From assembly GCA_016792935.1 (NCBI GenBank), contig JAEUJS010000453.1:1-63453 (forward strand): a stretch of DNA of 63,453 nucleotides. The letters are read 5' to 3'. The stretch comes from Archangium sp. (GTDB taxonomy: Bacteria; Myxococcota; Myxococcia; Myxococcales; Myxococcaceae). Below the pieces are notes generated by a model. The model searched no databases, had not been told where the DNA came from, and worked only from the letters and a program-made list of their open reading frames with translations. The translations under genes were made by a program, and so were the position numbers. This document shows positions 24,744 through 32,179 of this stretch, piece by piece (the stretch's first letter is position 1; every line of letters begins with the position of its first letter).

Positions 24744-24958
24744 GTTTGTTCTCCAGTGGGGCCTGCGAAGGGTCTGACAGCCGAACTGAAGGCCATCTGA
24801 CACACTGCTAAGGCTTCGTCGAGGCCTGTTAAGTAGAGTGGCGAAATCGCATGGCGCTCACTTCGCCGGCGGCACTGGTGTCTCTGCGGCGTCGAGCCTG
24901 GTGCGTTGCATCCAGAAGCGCACCACCTGCGGCTCGACGCCTTTGCGTTCCCCGCCGC

Positions 24959-25831
24959 TCAACTTCGAGAGCAACGCGGAGAGGGGCGGCCGTTTCCAGC
25001 GGCCTCTCCGTGGAGGTCGGCGTCGGTGTATTCGGCCACTCGGCCCTTCGCGAGGATGATGTTCGGCGTCAGCGCCTTGAACTCGTCGTTGAAGCCCACG
25101 CCCGACTTGCGGTCGAACCACGGCTCACGCGAATACGTCATCAACGCCACGGGCATCTTCTGGCCGGTGCGCGCATTGAGCGAGTCGGTCATGCGAATGG
25201 TGTTGGGCGTCACTTCTCCGGTGCCGGGCCGTGCGGGGTCGTAGCCGAACGTGGTGCCGCCGGTGATTTGGTCCGCGCGCGAGTTCGCTCCTTCGGGGAA
25301 CGCCTTGCGCACGTTGGTCAACACGCCCAGCAGTCCCTTGAGCGGCGGAGCGAGGCGCGCCAGCTCGGCGGCCGCCTGCGGCGTGTCGAAGTCGTAGTTC
25401 CAGCGCACGCGCCAGCTCTCGTCGGGCCTGGTCTTCAACGTGTCGAGCGTTTGCTCGGGCGTCACCCACGTCGGGAGGTCGGCTTCCCACAACTTCTCGG
25501 CGAGGCGTGGGCCGGCCCTGGAGAGGATGGCGGCGACTCCCGGCTCGTCGCGCCGGCGAATGCAGTCGGAAAGCTGCGCGATGGTCTTTGCGTCGTCGGC
25601 CTCGAAGCTCTTCGGCGCGAGCACCTCGGTGCCCTTGAGGGCGATGAAGTTCATCACTCCGGCGGCGTCGTTCGCGAGGCGGCGCGGTTCCTTCTTGAGC
25701 GCGTTGTCGAGCCAGCCGCCGGCGCGCGTGGCTGCCGCTTCGAGCGACTGCGCGGCCTGCTTCGCGGTCGACGCAAGGGGCAACGACGACACGGCGCGGG
25801 GCAGTGAGAGCGACGGCTTCTTGACGTTCAT
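24959..25831 (-). CDS. Hypothetical protein, probable frameshift near the 3' end
   Basis: 290 residues from ATG 25831 in the present frame, ending GNGRPSPRCSRS at 24959. Helical N-half (STAKQAAQSLEAAATRAGGW; MNFIALKGTEVLAPKSFEAD), then RWNYDFDTPQAAAELARLAP and a segment with ITGGTTFGYDPARPGTGEVT and EPWFDRKSGVGFNDEFKALT. No family is recognised. If one base is added in the GGGG run at 24983-24986 the frame continues with a natural-looking end (PPLSALLSKLSGGERKGVEP ... PVPPAK) stopping at 24858. The present end may therefore be a sequence error, a decayed end or a slip site. Confidence 0.55.
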   Translation of the reverse strand: MNVKKPSLSLPRAVSSLPLASTAKQAAQSLEAAATRAGGWLDNALKKEPRRLANDAAGVMNFIALKGTEVLAPKSFEADDAKTIAQLSDCIRRRDEPGVAAILSRAGPRLAEKLWEADLPTWVTPEQTLDTLKTRPDESWRVRWNYDFDTPQAAAELARLAPPLKGLLGVLTNVRKAFPEGANSRADQITGGTTFGYDPARPGTGEVTPNTIRMTDSLNARTGQKMPVALMTYSREPWFDRKSGVGFNDEFKALTPNIILAKGRVAEYTDADLHGEAAGNGRPSPRCSRS

Positions 25832-25913
25832 GGGCGGGTTTTCCGTTTCAGGGTGAGTGGTGGAGGGTGAGACCGGCGAAGGCGCGTTCCGCCGGGCGAC
25901 AAAGCTGTAGGGC

Positions 25914-26744
25914 TCAGCGCTGCGCCGACTCGGTGCCGACGGCGCCACTGGCTTGCAGGCTCTCGACGATGTGCCCGTAGATGGTCGCGTCCCAGAAGCC
26001 ATCGAAGTGGCCGTAGGCGCGTGGGCCGCCACAGAGCTCGACGTTGCGTGCGCCCTCGAGCGCCGCGGTGTCGCGGGGCATCAGGAGCGCGTCGTCGCAG
26101 CTGTAGATGGACGTCACCTGCGTCTGCTTCGGGAGTGGGCGTGCGTTGACGACTTGCATGAAGGCGCTCCCGCGCTCGAGGTCTTCGAGGCCCTGCCACG
26201 AGGTGACGCCCGCGGCGATGAGTGCGGGCACCGTGCCGTGGTGTGGCGAGACGAAGGTGACGAGGTGTTCGACCGAGGCCGCGCCATCGAGCTCCTGCAG
26301 GTAGAAGCGCGCCGCGACGCCGCCGGTGCATTCGGCGACGAGGTCGACGCGGCGACCTCCGTTCTCGGCTCGCACGCGGGCCACGAAGCGCGCGAGGTCG
26401 TTTGCAGCGCGGGCGATGCCGGTGCTGATCAACGCGGGGTCTTCCCAGATGACGACGCGGAAGCCATCGCGCTCGAGGCGAGCGGCCATCGGCGCGAACA
26501 TCTCGCGGCCGATGCTGATGCCGGGCACCAGCACCACGACGCGTCCGGCGCCACGCGCGGCGGCGACGGGGCGGACCGCGGCTTCACGGGTCACGGCTTC
26601 GCGTGCAGCAGAGAGCTCGTGGTCGTAGTGCGCGAGCCAGTAGTCCTTCCACGCGAAGACGTTGTCGGGCTGGCGGATGACGGCCTGGGTCGAAGCGCAG
26701 GAACTGAGCAGCGCGAGAGCAGCGATGAAGATTGGCTTGAGCAT
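25914..26744 (-). CDS. Lipase-like alpha/beta-hydrolase lipoprotein with Cys in the nucleophile position
   Basis: 276 residues. The signal MLKPIFIAALALLSSCASTQ has a LSSC lipobox. VVVLVPGISIGREMFAPMAA supplies the oxyanion-hole strand-turn. The nucleophile elbow reads VDLVAECTGGVAARFYL where family 2 lipases have GHSxGG, so Cys139 replaces Ser and Glu replaces His. The later acid (SCDDALLMP) and His (YGHFDGFWD) are in place. It probably acts on esters or thioesters in the envelope, or binds ligand without classic lipase activity. It lies between two minus-strand genes with gaps of 36 and 82 bp. Confidence 0.8.
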   Translation of the reverse strand: MLKPIFIAALALLSSCASTQAVIRQPDNVFAWKDYWLAHYDHELSAAREAVTREAAVRPVAAARGAGRVVVLVPGISIGREMFAPMAARLERDGFRVVIWEDPALISTGIARAANDLARFVARVRAENGGRRVDLVAECTGGVAARFYLQELDGAASVEHLVTFVSPHHGTVPALIAAGVTSWQGLEDLERGSAFMQVVNARPLPKQTQVTSIYSCDDALLMPRDTAALEGARNVELCGGPRAYGHFDGFWDATIYGHIVESLQASGAVGTESAQR

Positions 26745-26780
26745 GGGCGCTGGTGTGCCGCAGCTCGGGCGGAGAGGCGT

Positions 26781-27806
26781 TCAGCGAGGCGCCAAAGACG
26801 TTCGCCCGGGTGCCACGGTGACGCCTCCGCGGGCGCTGGCGCGAAACGCCGTGGGCGTCAGGCCCAGCACTTCGCGAAACGCGGTGGCGAGGCGCTGGCT
26901 GCTCGGAAAGCCGACCTCCTGCGCGATGTGGGTCAGCTTCCAATCGGTGTCGCGCAACAGCGTTTGAGCGCGCTCGACGCGGGCACGTCGCAGCTCGAGG
27001 TGAAAGGCCGAGGCTTCCTCGGCGAGCCGCCGGTGCAGCGTGCGCGTCGACAGGCCGAGGGCGCGCGCAGCGTCGGGGGCGCGAGTGGCCTCGGGGTGCT
27101 CGGCGAGCCAGCGGCGCAGCGTGGGGAGGAAGCGCGTGTCGGGCACCGCGCGGTCCAACTCGGCGACGAGGTGCTCGAGCTGGAGCCGTGGCTCGAGTCC
27201 AGAGTCCGTGTCGCGTGCGAGTGCAGGCTCTCCGAGTGCGCGGGGAGTTCGCGATGGCGCGACTTCACGAGGCCGTTCGCGCGCTCGCAGCCTTCGCGCG
27301 GGAGGCGCGTCTGCGGAGGTCGCTCTCGAGGGAAGTACGTTTCCGCCGGCAGACCTCCTGGACGTTCGCGACGCTGCGGGCGGGACCTCGAGCCACAGGC
27401 AGGCTTCATCCACCGACTCGAAGACGCGCACCGGGTGTCCGGGCGTGAGCTGCACGTAGAAGCCGGCCACCATCGCTCCGACCACGCCCTTCGGCTTGAG
27501 CACGGCCTGACGCACGAGCCGCTTCGCGAGCGCCGCGCGGTGACGCTCGACCCACGCGCGCAACACCTCGAAGCCGAGCTCGCCGACGACCTCGAGGGCG
27601 CGCAGGTCGACCAGCGACCAGTACCGGGGCGCGCGCGGGCGCAGGAGTGTCTCGATGCACGCGACCAGTTGCTGGCCGTCGTGCACGTCGGGCTTGCCCC
27701 ACACCTTCCAGCCCGAGACGTGGCCCAGGCTCCAGAAGGTGAAGTGGGTGCCCTCGAAGCGACCGTGTGGTTCGCGGAGGAACGTGTCGAGGCTCGAGGT
27801 CACCAT
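26781..27806 (-). CDS. AraC-family transcriptional regulator with N-terminal STAS/heme-like sensor region
   Basis: 341 residues from ATG 27806. The C-terminal 100 residues are a clear AraC HTH pair: ALGLSTRTLHRRLAEEASAF, then DTDWKLTHIAQEVGFPSSQR (second HTH) and FREVLGLTPTAFR. The N-terminal 140 residues (HFTFWSLGHVSGWKVWGKP; WSLVDLRALEVVGELGFEVL) look like a small alpha/beta sensor, not the usual cupin. A stretch of about 60 Arg/Pro/Ser residues between them is low complexity and may be diverged or a linker. Its start overlaps a small upstream frame by seven bases. The likely target is a neighbouring or distant promoter, unknown. Confidence 0.8.
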   Translation of the reverse strand: MVTSSLDTFLREPHGRFEGTHFTFWSLGHVSGWKVWGKPDVHDGQQLVACIETLLRPRAPRYWSLVDLRALEVVGELGFEVLRAWVERHRAALAKRLVRQAVLKPKGVVGAMVAGFYVQLTPGHPVRVFESVDEACLWLEVPPAASRTSRRSAGGNVLPSRATSADAPPARRLRARERPREVAPSRTPRALGEPALARDTDSGLEPRLQLEHLVAELDRAVPDTRFLPTLRRWLAEHPEATRAPDAARALGLSTRTLHRRLAEEASAFHLELRRARVERAQTLLRDTDWKLTHIAQEVGFPSSQRLATAFREVLGLTPTAFRASARGGVTVAPGRTSLAPR

Positions 27807-27973
27807 GAGATGCGGAAGGTCGCTCCGGTGTCGCCGCTGGTGACGGGCGCTGCATCGGGCAGACGGTCGATCGCCGCCGTCGTCACCTGTACTCCCGTCA
27901 CGCCGGTGTGCTCGAGGCCCAGCGCGCGCTGCAACGATTCCGCTGCCTGAGAGAACAGCAGTTGCTCCGCCAC
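27800..27973 (-). CDS. Possible 57-residue protein overlapping the AraC-type gene start
   Basis: GTG 27973 opens a frame of 57 codons with the codon usage of the region (AEQLLFSQAAESLQRALGLE, then VQVTTAAIDRLPDA) ending ISW-TGA, where the TGA lies four bases into the regulator gene. Tight overlap and codon bias suggest a translated upstream gene. No ribosome site is strong, and only 25 bp separate it from the divergent gene at 27998. No family is recognised. Confidence 0.4.
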   Translation of the reverse strand: MAEQLLFSQAAESLQRALGLEHTGVTGVQVTTAAIDRLPDAAPVTSGDTGATFRISW

Positions 27974-27997
27974 ACGAGCGTCTTACTGTTCTTACGC

Positions 27998-28885
27998 ATG
28001 TCGCAGCACTTCCTCGCGCCGCCATTTCATCTCCCTGAGGGGCGCGATGCGCGGCTGGTGCATCACCTCGAGGAAGACGACTGGGCTTCGGCGACGACGC
28101 TGTTGCGCGACGTGGTGACGCCTTCCACGACCGAGTGGAAGTGGCTGGTGCTGCTCGCCTACGTGCGCTTTCGCGACGCGAGTGACGTGATGCCCGACGA
28201 GCTGACCGACGCGTCGCGCGAGGCGTTGGGGTTGCTGACGCGCGCGATGGACCACGGCGCTCCGTTCGAATCGGTGGCGCCGTTTCGTGAAGCCGTCGAG
28301 CGCACGTTGGACCAGCTCTCGCGCGGTGAAGAAGCGCTGCTCGCGAAGTTGGGGCGTGACGATGACGCGTCGGGCGTGAGCGTCGAGGAGTTGGACAACA
28401 TCGCGACGCTGGTCGCGCGAACGCAGCCTGCGCGCGCGGTGAAGTTGTTCGAGGCGCTGGCGGAGCGGCAGAAGGAGACGCCGCTGCGGCATGCGTCGTT
28501 GGCGCGAGCGGCTCTGGCGCGCGTGGCGGCGGGAAAGTTCGGCGAAGCGAAGCCCGCGCTCGAGGCCGCGATGAGCGAGGACTGGTCGAAGCGGCCCCTG
28601 TCGGATGAGCGGTTGACGTTGGAGGCCGTGGAGACGGCGTTGCTCGAGCACGCGACGGGCGCGGAGTTCATCGCGCTGTGGCAGCTGGCGACCGAGCGGG
28701 GGACGGCGATGGCGTTTCCGTTTCCGTCGGTGTGGCCGCATCAGGAGCGGCTCTTTCTGCGCTGCCTCGAGGTGCGCGACTTCAACCACGCGCGGGCGTT
28801 GGCGACGCGCATCGAGAACGAGCGCGCGGAAGTTCCCAGAGCGCTCGCGGAGCGTTTCCGCGCGGTCCGAGTCGAACAAGTCTGA
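27998..28885 (+). CDS. Helical-repeat hypothetical protein
   Basis: 295 residues from ATG 27998 (MSQHFLAPPFHLPEGRD). Almost wholly alpha-helical by composition, with TPR-like hairpins (ARAVKLFEALAERQKETPLR; ASLARAALARVAAGKFGEAK). No signal peptide, so probably cytosolic. TPR-like proteins scaffold other proteins, but no partner is evident. It ends about 20 bp before a repeat A copy that precedes the convergent operon. Confidence 0.65.
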   Translation: MSQHFLAPPFHLPEGRDARLVHHLEEDDWASATTLLRDVVTPSTTEWKWLVLLAYVRFRDASDVMPDELTDASREALGLLTRAMDHGAPFESVAPFREAVERTLDQLSRGEEALLAKLGRDDDASGVSVEELDNIATLVARTQPARAVKLFEALAERQKETPLRHASLARAALARVAAGKFGEAKPALEAAMSEDWSKRPLSDERLTLEAVETALLEHATGAEFIALWQLATERGTAMAFPFPSVWPHQERLFLRCLEVRDFNHARALATRIENERAEVPRALAERFRAVRVEQV

Positions 28886-28903
28886 AGCGAACGAAAAAGA
28901 TTC

Positions 28904-28936
28904 CTCTCCCTCGGGGAGAGGGTCAGGGTGAGGGAG
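28904..28936. repeat. Dispersed repeat A between convergent genes
   Basis: CTCTCCCTCGGGGAGAGGGT then CAGGGTGAGGGAG. The CTCTCCC/GGGAGAG arms could serve as a terminator-like hairpin for either gene. Confidence 0.65.
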
Positions 28937-28939
28937 ATC

Positions 28940-30163
28940 TCACTTCGTTCTCACCTCGAGCGGCGCATCGAACGGCACCACGAGCACGCGACGGTCGAGC
29001 TCGCGCGGCGCGTCGGCGGTCATGACCCAAATCGGAAAATTCTCGAGCGGGAAGTTCACGCTGAAGCTGCCGTCGGAGCCGGTGATGACGGTGTTGTCGA
29101 ACCCCATCGGTTTGGGCATCGCCCTGGGGTCGAGGTACGCCGAGCCGCTGAGATTGAAGCGGTTGAGGCGCAGCGTGGCGCCGGGCACTGCGTTGCCGTT
29201 GGCATCGAGCAGACGCCCGGTGAGTGGAGGGACTGGCTCGAGCTTGAGCACGCGCTCTCCGTTCTTCTTCAGGAACTCCGTGACGGGCTTCGCGGCGTGA
29301 AGGTGGGCGCCGTCGAACGCCACGGCCGACGCAGTCAGCTCTCCCTCGGGGAGTTCGAGCCGGCAGCTCGTCGCGCAGGTGCTCATGCCGAAGCGGTGGC
29401 GCACCACGATGCGGGAGCTGGTCGAGCCGGGCCCGACGGTGGTGAACGTCACCCGGTAGAGCGGTTCGAGTTGGAGCGAGAGGCCTTCCTGCGGCGCACG
29501 AACGAAGTGTGGCTGTGAGCGCAGGAAGCCATGGCGCGCGTCGACCTCGACGACGTCGTCGGTGGCGACTGGGAGGGTGAACGTTCCGTCGACCTCCGTC
29601 ATGACGTGGGGGCTGCCGGCGGTGACGATCGCGCGGATGACGGGTTCTCCATCGACACCGACGACGCGCCCCTTGATGACGCGTTCGGCGAGCACGGCCA
29701 CGTCGAGCTCGGTGGTGGTGGGCTCGACGAGGAGCACGTTGGGTTGCGTGCGCGGCGCGGTGACGGTCCACAGCCCGGGCTCGAGCGGGAGCGTGACGTT
29801 GCCCATCATGTCGACGTTTCCGCTCAGGCGCCGACCGTTGGCTGCGGCGAGCTCGAGGCGTGTGCCGATGGCGGTCTGACCATTTCTGGTGACGTGGATC
29901 AACACGTCGTGCGGAGCGACGACGACTCCGGCGTCTTCCGTTGTCGATGGTGGCGCGAGTGCAGGAACCGAAGCGGGGACGACCGGATTCGGTTGCACGC
30001 TGACGACAGGGTTCGGTGGTGTGGGGGGTTCGGGCGCTGTCTCGGGCGGCTCGGAGCGCGTGAGCATGAACGCGAGCACGACGATGACGACGAGACTGAA
30101 CCCGAGAAGAACTCTCCCTCTCCCTCGGGGTGAGGGGTTGGGGTGAGGGAGCGCGCCCTTCAT
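28940..30163 (-). CDS. Carboxypeptidase-regulatory-like repeat protein with N-terminal anchor
   Basis: 407 residues, last gene of a six-gene operon. The first residues MKGALPHPNPSPRGRGR are encoded by repeat A and serve as the basic n-region before the helix VLLGFSLVVIVVLAFML. A Pro-rich linker follows, then four beta-sandwich modules of carboxypeptidase-regulatory (CarboxypepD_reg) type (IKGRVVGVDGEPVIRAIVTA; LTGRLLDANGNAVPGATLRL), each ending in DGTF or DGSF turns. Such modules are structural and often surface-exposed. The ATG overlaps the upstream stop (TGATG), so it is translationally coupled to the propeller-like lipoprotein gene. Confidence 0.8.
   Translation of the reverse strand: MKGALPHPNPSPRGRGRVLLGFSLVVIVVLAFMLTRSEPPETAPEPPTPPNPVVSVQPNPVVPASVPALAPPSTTEDAGVVVAPHDVLIHVTRNGQTAIGTRLELAAANGRRLSGNVDMMGNVTLPLEPGLWTVTAPRTQPNVLLVEPTTTELDVAVLAERVIKGRVVGVDGEPVIRAIVTAGSPHVMTEVDGTFTLPVATDDVVEVDARHGFLRSQPHFVRAPQEGLSLQLEPLYRVTFTTVGPGSTSSRIVVRHRFGMSTCATSCRLELPEGELTASAVAFDGAHLHAAKPVTEFLKKNGERVLKLEPVPPLTGRLLDANGNAVPGATLRLNRFNLSGSAYLDPRAMPKPMGFDNTVITGSDGSFSVNFPLENFPIWVMTADAPRELDRRVLVVPFDAPLEVRTK
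30112..30151. repeat. Dispersed repeat A at a gene junction
   Basis: CTCCCTCACCCCAACCCCTC then ACCCCGAGGGAGAGGGAGAG on the minus strand. It forms codons 5-18 of the downstream protein, starting 10 bases after the overlapping stop/start. Confidence 0.7.
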
Positions 30164-31377
30164 CACGGCACGGTGCCGGTGACGAACCGCGAAACGCCGT
30201 GGAGCGAATTCGATTCCTGCACTTCGGTCCACGTCACGCCGTCGGTCGAGCGCAGACGCACCGGAATCGTCGGCTGCGGATACCGCGTGCGGTTGCCGAG
30301 GAAGTGGCCCTGCTGGTCCCAGTGGATGCTCTCGGCTGAGAGGTTGGGCGTCTGCGTGTTCCACATCATTCCGTCGGCGGAGCTGATCAGAAAGCGCGTG
30401 TACGGAGCCATCGGGCGCGTGCCGATGAAATAGACGCTGTCGTCTTTCACGGTGGCGCCGGCGACTCCGGACACATCGACGCCAGCGACCGCGGTCCACG
30501 CGTTGCTGCCCATGGCGAGCGTGCCGAGGGTGCTGCCGAACACCGCGTAGAACGCGCCATGCGACTCGACCCAGATGATCAAGTTCGCCGACGTGTTGTT
30601 GAGCGCGGGGATGTCGGTCCACGTCGCTCCGTCGGTGGAGATGCTCGAGATGTGCATCGGCGTCATCGCGTACGAGTTACCGACGGTGACGAAGCGGCCG
30701 CCGCCGAACGCGACCGAGCGGTGGTGGAACGACTGATACGGAGCGGGGCACTGCCAGCTCAGCCCGTCCGTCGAGAAGCAGCGTGAGCCGTTGCCGCCCG
30801 CGGCGACGAAGCGGCCGTTGCCGTACGCGCACCCACCGAGCCAGTCCGCGCTCGCACGACCGTTCTGTCCGTCGAGCGTTTGCAGCGCCGTCCACGTGAG
30901 ACCGTCGGTCGTGCTGCGGAACGTGCCGTCGCTCTGGCCTCCGACCGCGAGGAAGCGGCCGTTGCCGTAGCAGTGACCGCGAATCATCGTGTCGGTGTGA
31001 CCGTCGGCCCAGTCCGCGTCGCTCGGAGCGAGGTCTTGCACGTCGCCTTGAATCGTCATGTTGCCGTCGGTGGTCGAGTAGCGGCGATCGCCTCCGACGC
31101 CGACGGTGATGAGTCGCCCGCCACCGCCTGTTGCTGCGCCGCCGCCCGTCGTCGAGCCGCCGCCAGTCGCTGCTCCGCCGCCGGTCGCTCCACCGCCGCC
31201 GGTCGCTCCACCGCCGCCGCCGCCGCCACCCGTCGCTGCGCCTCCGCCCGTTGGTGTGCCACCGCCGGTGTTGGCTGCGCCTCCGCCGCTGCCCCCGCCG
31301 GTGCCGGCGTCGGTCATCGGTGCTTCGGGACACGCTGCGAGGAGTGCGACCGTCAGCATCGCGACGAGAATGCGCAT
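30163..31377 (-). CDS. Lipoprotein with long Gly-Thr-Ala linker and beta-propeller-like domain
   Basis: 404 residues. MRILVAMLTVALLAACPEAP has the lipobox LAAC. Residues about 22-88 are almost only Gly, Thr and Ala (TGGGSGGG, ATGGGG units), a flexible stalk. The remaining 310 residues hold about six repeats with YGNGRFLAVGG / STDGLTWT motifs, like the BNR/sialidase-type Asp-box or photosynthesis-stability-type blades, so a beta-propeller is likely. Surface display through the stalk is inferred. It is fifth of the six operon genes, 40 bp after the TPR lipoprotein, and overlaps the next gene. Confidence 0.8.
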   Translation of the reverse strand: MRILVAMLTVALLAACPEAPMTDAGTGGGSGGGAANTGGGTPTGGGAATGGGGGGGGATGGGGATGGGAATGGGSTTGGGAATGGGGRLITVGVGGDRRYSTTDGNMTIQGDVQDLAPSDADWADGHTDTMIRGHCYGNGRFLAVGGQSDGTFRSTTDGLTWTALQTLDGQNGRASADWLGGCAYGNGRFVAAGGNGSRCFSTDGLSWQCPAPYQSFHHRSVAFGGGRFVTVGNSYAMTPMHISSISTDGATWTDIPALNNTSANLIIWVESHGAFYAVFGSTLGTLAMGSNAWTAVAGVDVSGVAGATVKDDSVYFIGTRPMAPYTRFLISSADGMMWNTQTPNLSAESIHWDQQGHFLGNRTRYPQPTIPVRLRSTDGVTWTEVQESNSLHGVSRFVTGTVP

Positions 31378-31417
31378 GACCTCGTTCTACTCCGTGCGCG
31401 GCGCCCGTTGTTGCTCG

Positions 31418-32179
31418 CTACCGCGGGAGGATGGCGTCGATCGCCGCAGCCGCGGCCTGATCTCCCGCCTTCTTGTACGCATCGCGCGCCGACTTCCACA
31501 GTCCCTGTGCCTCGAGCGCGAACGCGAGATTGGCCCACGCCGACGCATCATCCGGATGCGCATCGGTGCGCGCCTGAAAGACGGTCGCCGCTCCCTTGAA
31601 ATCGCCCTTGTGCAACAACTCGATGCCCGCGTTGCAGCCTTCACACGACTCGAGCGTGAACTCGGTGAGCGGCGGCCGCGGAGCGAACGCATCGACGTAG
31701 TCGTGCGCCAACTCGTTGAGGATTCCGCGCATCATTGCGTCGGGCGGATCAGCAGCCGTGCGCAGTGACGTTCGACGCTTCGGCTCCGAGCCAGCGAACG
31801 AAGCCGCGAACACGACCCGAACGGTGCGCGCCCCAGCCTGCGGAGCGCCGAAGAAACCACCGAGCGGATTGCTGCCCGCGGGCGCATCGAAGGAGAGCTC
31901 GTGCAGCGAGACCCGCAGCGCCCCGTCACCACACGGAGCAGGCTCGCAGAGCGTGAACCGGCTCTTGAGCTCGTACGTCATGCGCGTCTTCAAGTAGTCG
32001 GTGATGCGTTCACCGTTCGTGAACGCGTCGAGCTTCGGGTCGGGGACGAGCTCCAGCGAGAGCGTGCGCACGTCGCCGAGCGCCGCGGTGGGCCGAGCGA
32101 GCCGCCGCATCTTCAACGACGGGGCACAACCACTCACCACGACGACACACACCAGAGCGAGCACGCGCATGGGAGTCAT
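31418..32179 (-). CDS. TPR lipoprotein
   Basis: 253 residues. ATG 32179 overlaps the HEPN-gene stop by four bases (ATGA), which fixes the start. MTPMRVLALVCVVVVSGCAP gives a lipobox VSGC. A central beta-rich region (VRTLSLELVPDPKLDAFTNG; ALRVSLHELSFDAP) precedes two C-terminal TPR units (CNAGIELLHKGDFKGAATVF; ASAWANLAFALEAQGLWKSA). A TPR lipoprotein next to a membrane HEPN-ankyrin protein hints at a shared complex. The role is unknown. Confidence 0.8.
   Translation of the reverse strand: MTPMRVLALVCVVVVSGCAPSLKMRRLARPTAALGDVRTLSLELVPDPKLDAFTNGERITDYLKTRMTYELKSRFTLCEPAPCGDGALRVSLHELSFDAPAGSNPLGGFFGAPQAGARTVRVVFAASFAGSEPKRRTSLRTAADPPDAMMRGILNELAHDYVDAFAPRPPLTEFTLESCEGCNAGIELLHKGDFKGAATVFQARTDAHPDDASAWANLAFALEAQGLWKSARDAYKKAGDQAAAAAIDAILPR

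Noticed and set aside
23061..24800. 579-codon frame opposite glutamine synthetase
   Set aside because: The minus strand encodes an unmistakable glutamine synthetase; the opposite frame is composition-driven.
24744..24857. Sigma-54 promoter for glutamine synthetase
   Set aside because: No GG-N10-GC element with the expected TGGCAC/TTGC context was found in the leader.
25953..27950. 665-codon plus-strand frame across the lipase and AraC-type genes
   Set aside because: Both minus-strand genes have family motifs; the plus frame spans two genes and has none.
31106..31300. GCC/CCG-rich repetitive DNA resembling a minisatellite or CRISPR-like array
   Set aside because: It is the coding sequence of a Gly-Thr-Ala stalk in a lipoprotein; spacing is irregular and no unique spacers exist. 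The same holds for 57100-57230.
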